In this document: piece after piece, positions 33,655 through 42,306 of the stretch
Layout of the letters: the number at the start of each line of letters is the position of its first letter
Position numbering within the stretch: the stretch's first letter is position 1
Source of the DNA: Gammaproteobacteria bacterium
Lineage (GTDB): Bacteria; Pseudomonadota; Gammaproteobacteria; UBA6429; Thiohalophilaceae
Direction: 5' to 3'
Length of the DNA: 64,000 nt
Assembly (NCBI GenBank): GCA_029880855.1
Contig: JAOUNS010000010.1
Coordinates: 100,212 to 164,211, forward strand
Notes under the pieces: generated by a model
What the model was told of the DNA's origin: nothing
Seen by the model: the letters and a program-made list of their open reading frames with translations, nothing else
The model's database searches: none
Position numbers and translations under genes: made by a program

Positions 33655-33761
33655 TTCAAAGTTGATATATGTCCGGAGTAAAATCCACAATATGCCGTAT
33701 CGAGCATCTGGTTTTTGCTCTGACACTGAAGAACGTGAATCAATAATTAGAAGCAAGCGTA

Positions 33762-34517
33762 ATGCATTGGGTTATTCAAAAAGGTATCTTCAAGCCTGCA
33801 AATTATGAGGCGCTTGTAAGTACTGTTGATCGTCTTGGTATTCCGTATACGCCGGTCACCATAGCGTCAAAAACATTAATCCTTGAACCTGATATAAATA
33901 TTGAGGGAAAAGTTTACGTATGTGGCGCTGTTAAAATGGCAAAAATATCGGCAGAGCGGGGGTGGAATCCAGGGAGTTTTTTAAACAATAATTTCGAGTT
34001 TTCAATTTGGCATAAAGAGCTGTCCAGTCAACTTCTGAATGATGATGTTATATATGGAAAATTTGGCGAGATTGAGTTGGGGGAGAATGAGAAATATTTT
34101 ATACGCCCCAGTGAGGATAATAAAGCATTTGATGGAATGGTGATAGACGCGGAGATGCACCGGGCTTGGAAGAAAGAGCAAGGCAAGCAATCTATCATGG
34201 CGGTTGACGTAATTGTCTCATCCGTTAAAGAAATATACCGGGAATTCCGCTTGTTCGTCGTTGATTATAAAATTGTCACCGGATCATTATACAAACAGTC
34301 TGGAAAACCCATGGCGTTAGAAGGCTTCGATTCCGATGTTGAAGATTTCACAAATGAAATTATTGAGAAATGGTCGCCGTGTGGTTCATACGTGATTGAT
34401 ATTGCTCATACGCCAAGAGGTTTTAAGGTAATTGAGTTTAACAACATTAACAGCTCGGGTTTTTATGCATGTGATATTTCCAGATACGTGCAGGCAATCG
34501 AGTTGGCTTACGGGTGA
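33762..34517 (+). CDS. ATP-grasp protein of the R2K type
   Basis: 251 residues. The C-terminal two thirds look like an ATP-grasp fold of the R2K clade: KYFIRPSEDNKAFDG (nucleotide lid), YREFRLFVVDYKIVTGSLYK (central strand pair), and GFKVIEFNNINSSGFYACD (metal-binding Glu/Asn). The N-terminal part (LGIPYTPVTIAS) is the short pre-ATP-grasp domain. R2K members are predicted to ligate amino acids or modify peptides, but the substrate is unknown. It stands alone with no obvious peptide partner. Confidence 0.7.
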   Translation: MHWVIQKGIFKPANYEALVSTVDRLGIPYTPVTIASKTLILEPDINIEGKVYVCGAVKMAKISAERGWNPGSFLNNNFEFSIWHKELSSQLLNDDVIYGKFGEIELGENEKYFIRPSEDNKAFDGMVIDAEMHRAWKKEQGKQSIMAVDVIVSSVKEIYREFRLFVVDYKIVTGSLYKQSGKPMALEGFDSDVEDFTNEIIEKWSPCGSYVIDIAHTPRGFKVIEFNNINSSGFYACDISRYVQAIELAYG

Positions 34518-34652
34518 ATATAGCAAAACAAAAATGGAGTAGAAAAATAGAGTTTATAACATTCGAGCAAAACATTCACGACTCTGTTTATTTGGACCAA
34601 TTATCGTTCCAGCAGAACGACTTTTTTATACGCTTCAATTGAGGGAGGAGCA

Positions 34653-35012
34653 ATGCAGGCAGTGCTTGACTATCTACAACAATCCGGAATGCCGGGATTG
34701 GTTACCTTGACAACAGCACTTGCTGCGTTGGTGGTTTGTCTGGTGGGGATATATGCAAAATCAAAACCCTGGTTATATGTGCAAGTGGGAATGATTTTGC
34801 TGGTGCTTGCCACAGGTGTGGCGGGTTTTTATTATTCCAAACAGATACTGGACACCGTCATTGTGAATGTGGACATGGCAGAGCGGGAAGAATTATACCG
34901 GTCTGCTATAGCGTTGGCCTATAGCAGTATCGAGATTGCTTTGTATAGCCTTGTCTTGCTTGCACCACTCCTGCTGGTTAACTTTCTCACCAGGAATGCA
35001 GGGACCAGGTGA
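34653..35012 (+). CDS. Small integral membrane protein, unknown
   Basis: 119 residues with three likely membrane helices (about 14-34, 42-63, 88-110) separated by a charged loop (DMAEREELYRS). GGGAGGAG lies 3 bases before the ATG, a strong ribosome site. Not recognised. It is followed by a 147-base spacer with no gene. Confidence 0.6.
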   Translation: MQAVLDYLQQSGMPGLVTLTTALAALVVCLVGIYAKSKPWLYVQVGMILLVLATGVAGFYYSKQILDTVIVNVDMAEREELYRSAIALAYSSIEIALYSLVLLAPLLLVNFLTRNAGTR

Positions 35013-35159
35013 GAAAGCAGGGCCGGAGTATCATGACTATTAAAATCAGCTGACTCGAATGTGAGTTGAAAATAACCAGTACACTGTTTTTTTAATTATA
35101 TATCGATATCTGCACCTGTTTTTTTATTGTATTGCCTTTGATGTTTTAGGACGTGCATA

Positions 35160-35840
35160 ATGCTCACTGATGTGAATCCCATTATTTCCCTTGATGAAGA
35201 AGAATTTGAAGAAACTTTCGCCTGGATTGATCACCGTTCCTATGAGGATGAGGTGGTTGAGGGTGTTGCGGAACAGATCGAGGAGTCTTTGAGTTCGGTC
35301 TGGAAGGATGATGAGTTGTGGGTCAATTGGCAGGGAACTGAGTACAAAATCCCTTTAACGGTAACACGCCATGACCGCTATGTGGCGATCAGTTCACTGG
35401 CTGAGTTGCTGAAGGAAAAATATACCTTTTGGTTGCACAGGGAGACCCTGGAGGATGATACGCATGGTCTGTTGGTGACAAGTAACGCGCTGGCGGATGA
35501 GTTGGTCAAGAACCATGCCGATTGGGTGGACCGGAATCTGGTCCGTTTGCAGTTGGGCCATGACTATTTCAATGGCCTGGAAATTCCGTATTATGGTCAT
35601 GAAAATCACAATCCGGATTTTCAGAAGGAAGCGGAAGAGTTCAATGAGGCGCTGGCCGAGTATAAAGAAGAATTCAAAAAGGCAATGGAAAACAATAAGG
35701 AATTTCAGGCGGCCATGAAGGATATGCGCAGTGAGCTGGGGACGGACGCGTTGGGCCGATTCAAGTCCTTTCTGCGCCAGTATTGGCTGCTGATTGTGGC
35801 GGTGATTTGGTTATTGTATCGGTGGTATGTCCGAAATTAA
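35160..35840 (+). CDS. Hypothetical protein with C-terminal membrane anchor
   Basis: 226 residues, not recognised. An acidic N-terminal domain (to about 150), then a long charged helix (about 155-200, EEFNEALAEYKEEFKKAME), then one terminal membrane helix (WLLIVAVIWLLYRWYV) and a two-residue tail. This is the layout of a tail-anchored cytoplasmic protein. Next, on the same strand, comes an LpxL-like acyltransferase. Confidence 0.6.
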   Translation: MLTDVNPIISLDEEEFEETFAWIDHRSYEDEVVEGVAEQIEESLSSVWKDDELWVNWQGTEYKIPLTVTRHDRYVAISSLAELLKEKYTFWLHRETLEDDTHGLLVTSNALADELVKNHADWVDRNLVRLQLGHDYFNGLEIPYYGHENHNPDFQKEAEEFNEALAEYKEEFKKAMENNKEFQAAMKDMRSELGTDALGRFKSFLRQYWLLIVAVIWLLYRWYVRN

Positions 35841-36019
35841 CCCCGTTGGGCACCTGATTACTCCACTATTCAAAATATATGCTATATATCAGATGGTATA
35901 AACAGGTAACCCGGACGACAGGTACTGGTTGTTCAATACCGGGTCAACATTTCGCTTCGCTTGTCTGGTCAGGATGGGAGACGGAAGCTGAATATTATTA
36001 TTATAAACATAAGACAAGT

Positions 36020-37048
36020 ATGACAAAAAAAAACTCTGCGCCGGAATCCGGCGGTATGACCCAATCGGCGGTGCTACGCTCTCCATCATTGTATTTGGGG
36101 GAGGTGGAGGTAGAGGAAACATCCACCGGCACCGGCAGGCGTTTTAGCGGTACCTGGTTCAAGGGGCTGATAATTCCGCTGTTTTACTGGACGGCGCGTT
36201 ATACACCCACGCTGATAGCCATGTTGCCCATCCATTTTTTGATTGGTCTGTTGCGGCTGCTGTATATCATGCCGGGCAACAAACTGCGGGAGTCAGTTGA
36301 GGCAATTTGCATACTGGCGGCGCGACAGGGTTATCAACACAATTCCCGTCGCGTCTACATGCAGTATCTGACCAACTTGAGCAATGTCTTTAAATACTAC
36401 CTGTTGCTTTATCGCGGTGGTGTAGAAGCAGTGCAGGGGCTGATTGAGATTACAGCCGCAGATGCTCAAAAGCTCGATGAACTGCGTAACGAGTACGGCG
36501 GTGTAATTCTTAATGTCCCACACAATCCGGGCAGTGCCCTGGCGGGGTTGAAAATCAATATGACCTGGCCGACGCTGATTATTTCCAAAAATTCCTCCAC
36601 CATCGAGCGGACCAAAGTCCAGCTGGCCTTTTTCGAGCGCATGAATGTTCAGGTGCTGATGGTGCGCGGGGGTAATCCCTTTGAGTTGTCTCGCGCCATG
36701 TTTTCGGTGCTGAAAAAGAACAAGGTGGTCGCCACCACGCTGGATAAGATCGACAACTCTGAAAATGGAATAAAGGCCGATATCTTCAATAACAAGGTTG
36801 GCTTTTCGCCCTGGGCTGCAAAAATTGCAGTGAAGATGAAAGTGCCCCAGGTGCCTGTCTATTTCGCCTCAGAGGGCAAGTTTATCAAGGCAAGGATGGG
36901 TGAGCCGCTGATAACTGATGATCTGGAACAGGCTGTGCAGCACTACATCAGCTTCTTTGAAAAGTCTATTTATGAAGACCCGGCCGGCTGGTCATTTCTG
37001 GCAGAAAAGGAGTGGCGTCGGACAATTTGCAGATTTAGCAAACAATAA
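36020..37048 (+). CDS. LpxL/HtrB-like acyltransferase with altered catalytic motif
   Basis: 342 residues from ATG 36020 (MTKKNSAPESGG); an in-frame ATG at 35879 would add 47 residues without family likeness. The protein has the lysophospholipid/lipid A acyltransferase pattern: a hydrophobic N-terminus, ILNVPHNPGSALAG in the place of the HX4(D/E) box, then VVATTLDKID and a C-terminal VPVYFASEGKFI. The acid expected five residues after the histidine is alanine here. The enzyme may therefore be inactive, use another acid, or act on another substrate. It lies outside the lipid A cluster, in the accessory block. Confidence 0.65.
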   Translation: MTKKNSAPESGGMTQSAVLRSPSLYLGEVEVEETSTGTGRRFSGTWFKGLIIPLFYWTARYTPTLIAMLPIHFLIGLLRLLYIMPGNKLRESVEAICILAARQGYQHNSRRVYMQYLTNLSNVFKYYLLLYRGGVEAVQGLIEITAADAQKLDELRNEYGGVILNVPHNPGSALAGLKINMTWPTLIISKNSSTIERTKVQLAFFERMNVQVLMVRGGNPFELSRAMFSVLKKNKVVATTLDKIDNSENGIKADIFNNKVGFSPWAAKIAVKMKVPQVPVYFASEGKFIKARMGEPLITDDLEQAVQHYISFFEKSIYEDPAGWSFLAEKEWRRTICRFSKQ

Positions 37049-37709
37049 TAATAGAGGACAAGCAAGTTAAAACTGATTTGCTTGATCAACTTTGTAGTTC
37101 AGCAAATAATGCTGCAACTTATCTAATTTGCAATCAGTAACCATTGATTCAGTCATCATGGCGTCCGCTGTAACAATCGACACAATCGTCGGAGCCGGTA
37201 AAGTGGTTTTCAGTATTCTGGATCAAAAAACACTGTGTGTGTTTAATGATGTCGTCAAGCTTAATATTGAAGCCCGCAAACCGTAGGCTGGATTGGCGTG
37301 GCGCAAACTCTGCGTGAGTTTGCGCATGTGTTCTCTATACCTGATTGTGTTTGCGTTTTTGTGTTCAAAGATATCATTAAGGCTGGAGCACATTAAGCTA
37401 TAGGATTACGCTTTTTAAGACATTATGGTTGTTTTATAACCATTGTGAACCGCACACCAGGTAACCAATTCCCGATTTTTCAAACGTTGCCAAAGCATGT
37501 TATAGCAAAAATACTCGAACAACATCAGTGGTAACTTATATAGATGGTTATTATTTCAGCAGAAATGCAATGAAATGCGTGGTAATCATGATAATGGAGT
37601 TGCAATTATTTACAGAAAAAACAAGAAAACATAGAATGTCATGAATATTGCAATACGCAATATAATTAAGGATACAACCAATTAATCTTCGAATAAAAGG
37701 GGGACAAAA
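37049..37709. other. Non-coding gap with a perfect hairpin
   Basis: A 661-base stretch without a convincing gene. A 42-codon frame at 37158-37286 (MASAVTIDTIVGAGKVVFSI) has no ribosome site and no known likeness, so I do not call it. A perfect 10-bp hairpin lies at 37301-37325 (GCGCAAACTC, 5-base loop, GAGTTTGCGC). The rest is A+T-rich. Confidence 0.5.
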
Positions 37710-38111
37710 ATGGGCTTACAGGAACGTCGTGCTATTGAGGAAGTTAAGAATGGCCAATTTGTGAATTTCACAAGCCAACTGAATGAGATCACCGGGGGGA
37801 ACATGGATGTGGAAGTGGACTGGGACAGTCTGGCATCACACTCCGTGCATACCATTTCCAATCAACTGGATAGAAGAGGCTTCCAGTATGTGCTGGATGC
37901 AATCAAGAATATTTGCGTTGATGATATGGGTAAGGAAGCCATACGTGAGGGGGTGAAAAAGATCGTCATCATAGCCAAAGATCCGAATACAGACAGCAGA
38001 GAAGCCTACGTTAAGTTTGTAGATGGCGTTCTTACTTTCCATAATGGTATTGATGGTAATGGTGTTTACAAGGACGATAAAATACAAGAAGTACTTGAAG
38101 CGGCATTGTAG
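37710..38111 (+). CDS. Hypothetical protein
   Basis: 133 residues, no signal peptide, not recognised. The fold is probably alpha/beta: an N-terminal helix (LQERRAIEEV), a VEVDWDSL strand, a helical middle, and a C-terminal pair of strands (VKKIVIIAKD, AYVKFVDGVLTF). It is preceded by GGGGGA 5 bases before the ATG, a strong ribosome site. No operon partner is seen. Confidence 0.6.
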   Translation: MGLQERRAIEEVKNGQFVNFTSQLNEITGGNMDVEVDWDSLASHSVHTISNQLDRRGFQYVLDAIKNICVDDMGKEAIREGVKKIVIIAKDPNTDSREAYVKFVDGVLTFHNGIDGNGVYKDDKIQEVLEAAL

Positions 38112-38427
38112 TATTTGATTCTGTGCCAGACCGTATGAAAATATTTTTCTATAAGCGGAATTGCTTTCAATAAGTAAATGAGGCAGATTTATATGCATGT
38201 TGATTCTGCAGATAAATTCTGTCTCATTTTATCCTGAATCACTTGATTCCAATCAGATTTATCCCTGCTGTAAGAATAGCCTGCATTTCTCTCAATTTCC
38301 AAATTCGATATAAAGATTATTTACATTGATTTCTGAGAGTAACTTCACAGCGAAAGTGACAGGCCGGAGTATTTCAAAAAATTTAATTGATCTGTTGCTG
38401 TCTTCATACAGACCCTGCTGTTTTATT
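38112..38427. other. Non-coding gap
   Basis: About 316 A+T-rich bases between a hypothetical gene and the terminator of the carbonic anhydrase gene. Nothing recognisable is seen in it. Confidence 0.5.
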
Positions 38428-38478
38428 AAAAAAACCGACCCGACAGCCCCCGCAAGGGGAGTGCCGGATCAGGTTTTG
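38428..38478 (-). terminator. Terminator of the carbonic anhydrase gene
   Basis: Read on the minus strand, an inverted repeat (AAAACC, then CCGGC, CCCC, loop CGCAA reversed, GGGG, GTCGG, GGTTTT) is followed by eight T. It begins about 28 bases after the stop of the minus-strand gene at 38506, as expected for a Rho-independent terminator. It may also stop plus-strand transcription from 37710. Confidence 0.75.
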
Positions 38479-38505
38479 GTTATTTAACTATGTATTATAT
38501 AGTTT

Positions 38506-39378
38506 TTAGTCGTCGTCATGCTCGTCACGACTTTTGATCGGGCTCAGCAGATCGTCGTGAGTAACCAGTTCTCTTACCGCATGGGCGTGTTGTTTGTGTT
38601 CATGTGACCAGTGGGCCAGGCCATGGGCGCTGATGGTTGCCGCCGTCTTTTTCACATCCCAGGTAACCTGCAGAGGCGAGCAGTGACCATTGTTGTATTT
38701 AGAGCCGGTGGTGGAGCCGTTGTAGATAACTCGGCCATCGGCGTGGGCCATCGGATGGCTCAGATCATCGACGTCGGCATGTTCATCGACAACCTTGAAC
38801 ACCTGCGCGACAACTCGCAGTTGTGGATTGGCACAAACGCTGGTTGAACAGTTGCCAAGGCCATTGTCAGGGTTCAGTTCTTCATATTTGACATTACAGC
38901 TGGTATGTACAAAGTGAACTTCGATGGTATCCCCGACCATTACACCAATTTCATGGGCATCCGGGCCAAGCAGGTGGCTGATGTCGTTGGCTGCACGCAC
39001 TTCCGGATCGGTGGAGGCAGGCGCAACAACGGCAAAACCGGAGTGGTCGTTACCGGTATCGACTTTTACTGAAAAAGCGGCTGATTTATGCTCGGCGTTC
39101 CAATGGTAATGGATGTCGCACAGATTCATTTTGGAAGTGCGGAATGCGGTTCTAAACTTATTCGGGTTTGTACCAAAGTTTGAATCGATGTCACGAGGGG
39201 CCTGCGGACCGGCAGTGACCTCATTGGTGGCGGTGCGGCCGCAGTTATTCCAGTTCGCTTCTGGGGTTACTGTCCATCCCCCATCTGTAGTTTCAACGAG
39301 GCCGCCCTCTGCATGTACTGCACCACTGAGGCTGAGACCAAGAATTAGTGCTGCACCCATAGTTATATTGTTATTCAT
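38506..39378 (-). CDS. Putative delta-class carbonic anhydrase, exported
   Basis: 290 residues with a signal peptide cleaved near AVHA/EGG (about residue 23), so periplasmic. The core has NLCDIHYHWNAEHKS and DTIEVHFVHTSC, the histidine-rich patterns of the delta-class enzymes first known from diatoms and since found in bacteria; these histidines would hold the zinc. Cysteines (NNCG, NLCD, TSC, GNCST, GHC) suggest disulfides. The tail is His/Asp-rich. It would speed CO2/bicarbonate exchange in the periplasm. It is monocistronic, has AAGGAGA before its ATG, its own promoter, an upstream box array and a terminator. The class call is from motif memory. Confidence 0.75.
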   Translation of the reverse strand: MNNNITMGAALILGLSLSGAVHAEGGLVETTDGGWTVTPEANWNNCGRTATNEVTAGPQAPRDIDSNFGTNPNKFRTAFRTSKMNLCDIHYHWNAEHKSAAFSVKVDTGNDHSGFAVVAPASTDPEVRAANDISHLLGPDAHEIGVMVGDTIEVHFVHTSCNVKYEELNPDNGLGNCSTSVCANPQLRVVAQVFKVVDEHADVDDLSHPMAHADGRVIYNGSTTGSKYNNGHCSPLQVTWDVKKTAATISAHGLAHWSHEHKQHAHAVRELVTHDDLLSPIKSRDEHDDD

Positions 39379-39437
39379 TATTTTCTCCTTGTGTGAAGGT
39401 ATGTATGTGTTATTGGGATCCCCCTTTCCCAGCGGCG

Positions 39438-39466
39438 AAAATACTGACTATGCTTGTGAGTGTCAA
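39438..39466 (-). promoter_or_regulatory. Sigma-70-type promoter of the carbonic anhydrase gene
   Basis: On the minus strand, TTGACA (39466-39461) is followed after exactly 17 bases by TATTTT (39443-39438). Transcription would start near 39431, giving a leader of about 50 bases before the ATG at 39378. Confidence 0.6.
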
Positions 39467-39504
39467 ATGAAAAGCCGGTGAGTTATACACCCTGGATGCA
39501 TGTA

Positions 39505-39559
39505 TGCAAAATGCAAAAACAGATGCTGCAATGTGCAAAATCGGTGAATGCAAAATGCA
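39505..39559. promoter_or_regulatory. Three-box TGCA-N3-TGCA operator array, 22-bp period
   Basis: Three 11-bp inverted-repeat boxes: TGCAAAATGCA at 39505-39515, TGCAATGTGCA at 39527-39537, TGCAAAATGCA at 39549-39559. Their starts are exactly 22 bases apart, two turns of DNA. A further TGCA is at 39497. The array lies about 74-128 bases upstream of the inferred carbonic anhydrase transcription start, a place typical for activator binding. The regulator is unknown. Confidence 0.65.
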
Positions 39560-40210
39560 GATGAGGCTGTTCAAAAAATAATCGAAATACCTTGAAGTAG
39601 ATCGGCTTGTGGCTGATTCATTTTGTAGAACAGACTTAATAGCCGTTTATGGATATGATTCGTTGTTGTATTAATTATTGTAATGGTTATCAAACGTGTT
39701 AAATCAGACCAGAATTATAATCATCGTGCACATGCGTCTAATCATCGCTATGCTGGCCTATTTTGCAATTTTGATCTTCGTGCAAGGATGGTAATCGGTT
39801 TCGATGACAGGGCTGTCGCCGTTGTTTTCACTGTTGGTATGATTGGTTTTTTTAACGGTAATTATTGCGCTGTTACTTGCCTGGGTCACTACATTTAAAT
39901 GTCCGCATTGAGATAAAAAACTTCATCTTGACATCGTATATCATGGCTTATGGCGGTTTAAAGTGCCGGAGAAATGCCGATATCGTGGTGCTGATATATA
40001 AGAGAATAGTTAGATGTGCTTTACACCGGACCGGAAATATTATTTTGCAGGGCATGCCACAGCCTGCCCGGTATCGAAAAACAGGACAAGAAATCGCTGT
40101 GTTGAATCGGTTTGCCCTGGCCGGCAAGTTGCATCAGAATAACCCGGCTTTGAGAACACCGCTTATTTCTTTAACTGCCACGATAATAGAAAAACATGGG
40201 GTCTCCCGGT
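39560..40210. other. Gap with a possible decayed small membrane protein
   Basis: About 650 bases without a convincing gene. From ATG 39732, one frame reads MRLIIAMLAYFAILIFVQGW, stop, then from ATG 39804 MTGLSPLFSLLV, stop, then LVFLTVIIALLLAWVTTF, ending at 39911. The hydrophobic character continues across two stops, as in a decayed gene, but chance is possible. A 157-residue open frame at 39865-40338 overlaps the lipoprotein gene out of frame and lacks any protein-like pattern. Confidence 0.3.
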
Positions 40211-41218
40211 ATGCCTCTGCTGATGATGAAAATTTTCTCTCTGTCATCTCTGTTAATTCTGCTTTCAGCTTGCAGCTTTCATGTCAGGCCGGAAATCTCT
40301 ATGACAAAAGATCCATACAGGAAATATCTGGAGTTTGAAGGGGATATTGCCGCCAAGACGATGTATACGGCCACCGTACATTACGCAACAAGCAAACAAA
40401 CAAAGAGCTGCGCCTCCTATATCTGGATGACGGGAAGTTATGTTCCATATCATGAGAAGTATGATTATGAGGCTGTAGTGGAACATGGGCGCCACTCACT
40501 GAAAATTCCCCTGCATGTTGTTGAAGAAGATGAGTGTGGCTGGAAACCTGTTTTTATCAACATAGTTGTCTCAGTTGGCGATATAACCACCACCCCGGGC
40601 TTTTATGGCACCACTTCAGCCTGCACATTTTATCTGCAACTCAAACCCGGCGGTTGGCAAAAGAAAATCGAACTGAGCCACGACGTACAGGAGATTAATT
40701 GTGTGCCGAAGAGCAGCTATGCCAAACTGACCGGCACACCGGTCTTTAACGTGTCAGATGTGAACAGGCGTATCGTATTAAATATTCGCCGGCATGATAC
40801 ATATCGATGGAAATCAACCGGCAAACTGACAAAAGATATTGGCTCGGAAATTTGCAAGGCATTGGCAAAACCATTTGATAATACTTTTTTTAATACCGTA
40901 TTCAATTCAAAAATCAATCTCGTTGATAATTTTTCCAGGATTGATTGCGGTGCGATACATGGTGTGCGGGCGGATAACCTGTTAAAAGCCGCAGCAATAT
41001 ATCGTGAGGATTTTATCGGTATGTTGATTGCCGGCTACGGTCTGGATATCAATGCCCGGGATAGTAGAGGACTGACAATCCTGGATTGGGTTGATCTGCA
41101 GATTAACAATGGCACCAAAATCAGGCACAGGAATAGCAACTATTTCCTGAAAGTCCGTCAGCAGGTTGTAAACCTCGGTGGCAAGCAGACCAATACCCGA
41201 AAATATCCTGCAAAATAA
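40211..41218 (+). CDS. Lipoprotein with C-terminal ankyrin-like segment
   Basis: 335 residues from ATG 40211; starts at 40196, 40223 or 40226 are also possible. A lipoprotein signal ends in the lipobox LLSAC. The mature part has a beta-rich middle with paired cysteines. Near the C-terminus, IAGYGLDINARDSRGLTILDWV looks like one ankyrin repeat. The family is not recognised. It probably sits at the outer membrane facing the periplasm. The next gene, 111 bases on, also encodes an exported protein. Confidence 0.65.
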   Translation: MPLLMMKIFSLSSLLILLSACSFHVRPEISMTKDPYRKYLEFEGDIAAKTMYTATVHYATSKQTKSCASYIWMTGSYVPYHEKYDYEAVVEHGRHSLKIPLHVVEEDECGWKPVFINIVVSVGDITTTPGFYGTTSACTFYLQLKPGGWQKKIELSHDVQEINCVPKSSYAKLTGTPVFNVSDVNRRIVLNIRRHDTYRWKSTGKLTKDIGSEICKALAKPFDNTFFNTVFNSKINLVDNFSRIDCGAIHGVRADNLLKAAAIYREDFIGMLIAGYGLDINARDSRGLTILDWVDLQINNGTKIRHRNSNYFLKVRQQVVNLGGKQTNTRKYPAK

Positions 41219-41329
41219 CCGGCATTGCGCCGGCATATATTTACCGGTACGCCTTATGTTTTGCTATAGTAAAAAAACAGAAACAATAAAAGCTCATCCT
41301 GTTCGGCGGGTGAAGCTATGGGAGGCAAG

Positions 41330-42289
41330 ATGTTAAACAGGCTGCTGTTTGTTTTAGCTGTATTTAATTCCGCGTCGTTGTTGGCCGCGACTCCGGAAGA
41401 AAAACCGGAGGAGGGGCCACAATATTATTTCTCGGTCCAGGCATCCATGGTGCAACGAATCCATGAACTGGAATTTCTTGACAGTACATTGACTGAAAGT
41501 GTCATATTCAGACCAAATGCACCATATGTGATGCGGGCGGACATTTCCTATGATCAGCATTCATTTAAACTGGAATCAAGCGACCTCGTCGTTGGCTATG
41601 ATGTTGATGCTGAGAAGGTTGGTACCGAATATACCGATATTGAATATGCGCTTAACATTTTTGATGAAGAATATCGGGTTTATTATGGCGAGTATCAGGG
41701 ATTTTACGTGTTTGGGCAGACAAACAGTAACGGTGATTTTTTAAATTTCCCGAATATCCACACCAGCCGACTCGGATTCATCTACCGGACCTATACATCA
41801 ACACCGCAAATGTTGACCTTTGCCACTCATCCGCCCGGCGGCTTCAATTCATTACCAAAAACATTCGGCACCTCGGAATATGGTTTACTGATTGATATTT
41901 CTTCTATCTCAGGTATACCCTCTGAACCTGCTGTGTTGGCAGAGATTACCAACTCCAATTTGCTGTTTTTTAACAAGATGAGAATGATCACTTTGGCGCC
42001 CTTCGCAGGACTGCTGGGGCGCTATGCAACAGAGAAGTATTATTATGAAGGCGGGCTCAGTATTGGGTATGGCCTGCAGGGTAGAACATACACACTGAAC
42101 AATGTGCGCAAAACAGAAGTTGATATGACAATGATTGGTTCCGGGTTTTTTACTGCAGGTCGAATCATTTCCAACAGCATTTTACTGGGCTTGACCGTGA
42201 AAATTGACACTGTCTCGCCTTCAGTTGATGAGAATGAGTTCAGTATATCGACTATGGATGCAAGTATGTATTTTCGGATGATGTTTTAA
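41330..42289 (+). CDS. Outer-membrane beta-barrel-type protein, unknown
   Basis: 319 residues from ATG 41330, which has GGAGG at 41321-41325; the ATG at 41318 overlaps this ribosome site and is less likely. A signal peptide ends near LLAA. The rest is a series of alternating strands, with glycine- and tyrosine-rich turns (YYYEGGLSIGYGLQGRTYTL), and the terminal residue is Phe (YFRMMF), as in BAM substrates. It loosely resembles DUF4421 proteins, a weak likeness. Function unknown. Confidence 0.6.
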   Translation: MLNRLLFVLAVFNSASLLAATPEEKPEEGPQYYFSVQASMVQRIHELEFLDSTLTESVIFRPNAPYVMRADISYDQHSFKLESSDLVVGYDVDAEKVGTEYTDIEYALNIFDEEYRVYYGEYQGFYVFGQTNSNGDFLNFPNIHTSRLGFIYRTYTSTPQMLTFATHPPGGFNSLPKTFGTSEYGLLIDISSISGIPSEPAVLAEITNSNLLFFNKMRMITLAPFAGLLGRYATEKYYYEGGLSIGYGLQGRTYTLNNVRKTEVDMTMIGSGFFTAGRIISNSILLGLTVKIDTVSPSVDENEFSISTMDASMYFRMMF

Positions 42290-42306
42290 TGTGTAATACA
42301 GGATAC

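Noticed and set aside
37158..37286. 42-codon frame in the gap after the acyltransferase gene
   Set aside because: No ribosome site, no known likeness and an isolated position; not enough to call a gene.
39865..40338. 157-codon open frame on the plus strand
   Set aside because: It overlaps the lipoprotein gene in another frame, and has neither a protein-like pattern nor a ribosome site.
41318..41330. ATG at 41318 as the start of the barrel-protein gene
   Set aside because: The GGAGG ribosome site for ATG 41330 lies within its first codons.
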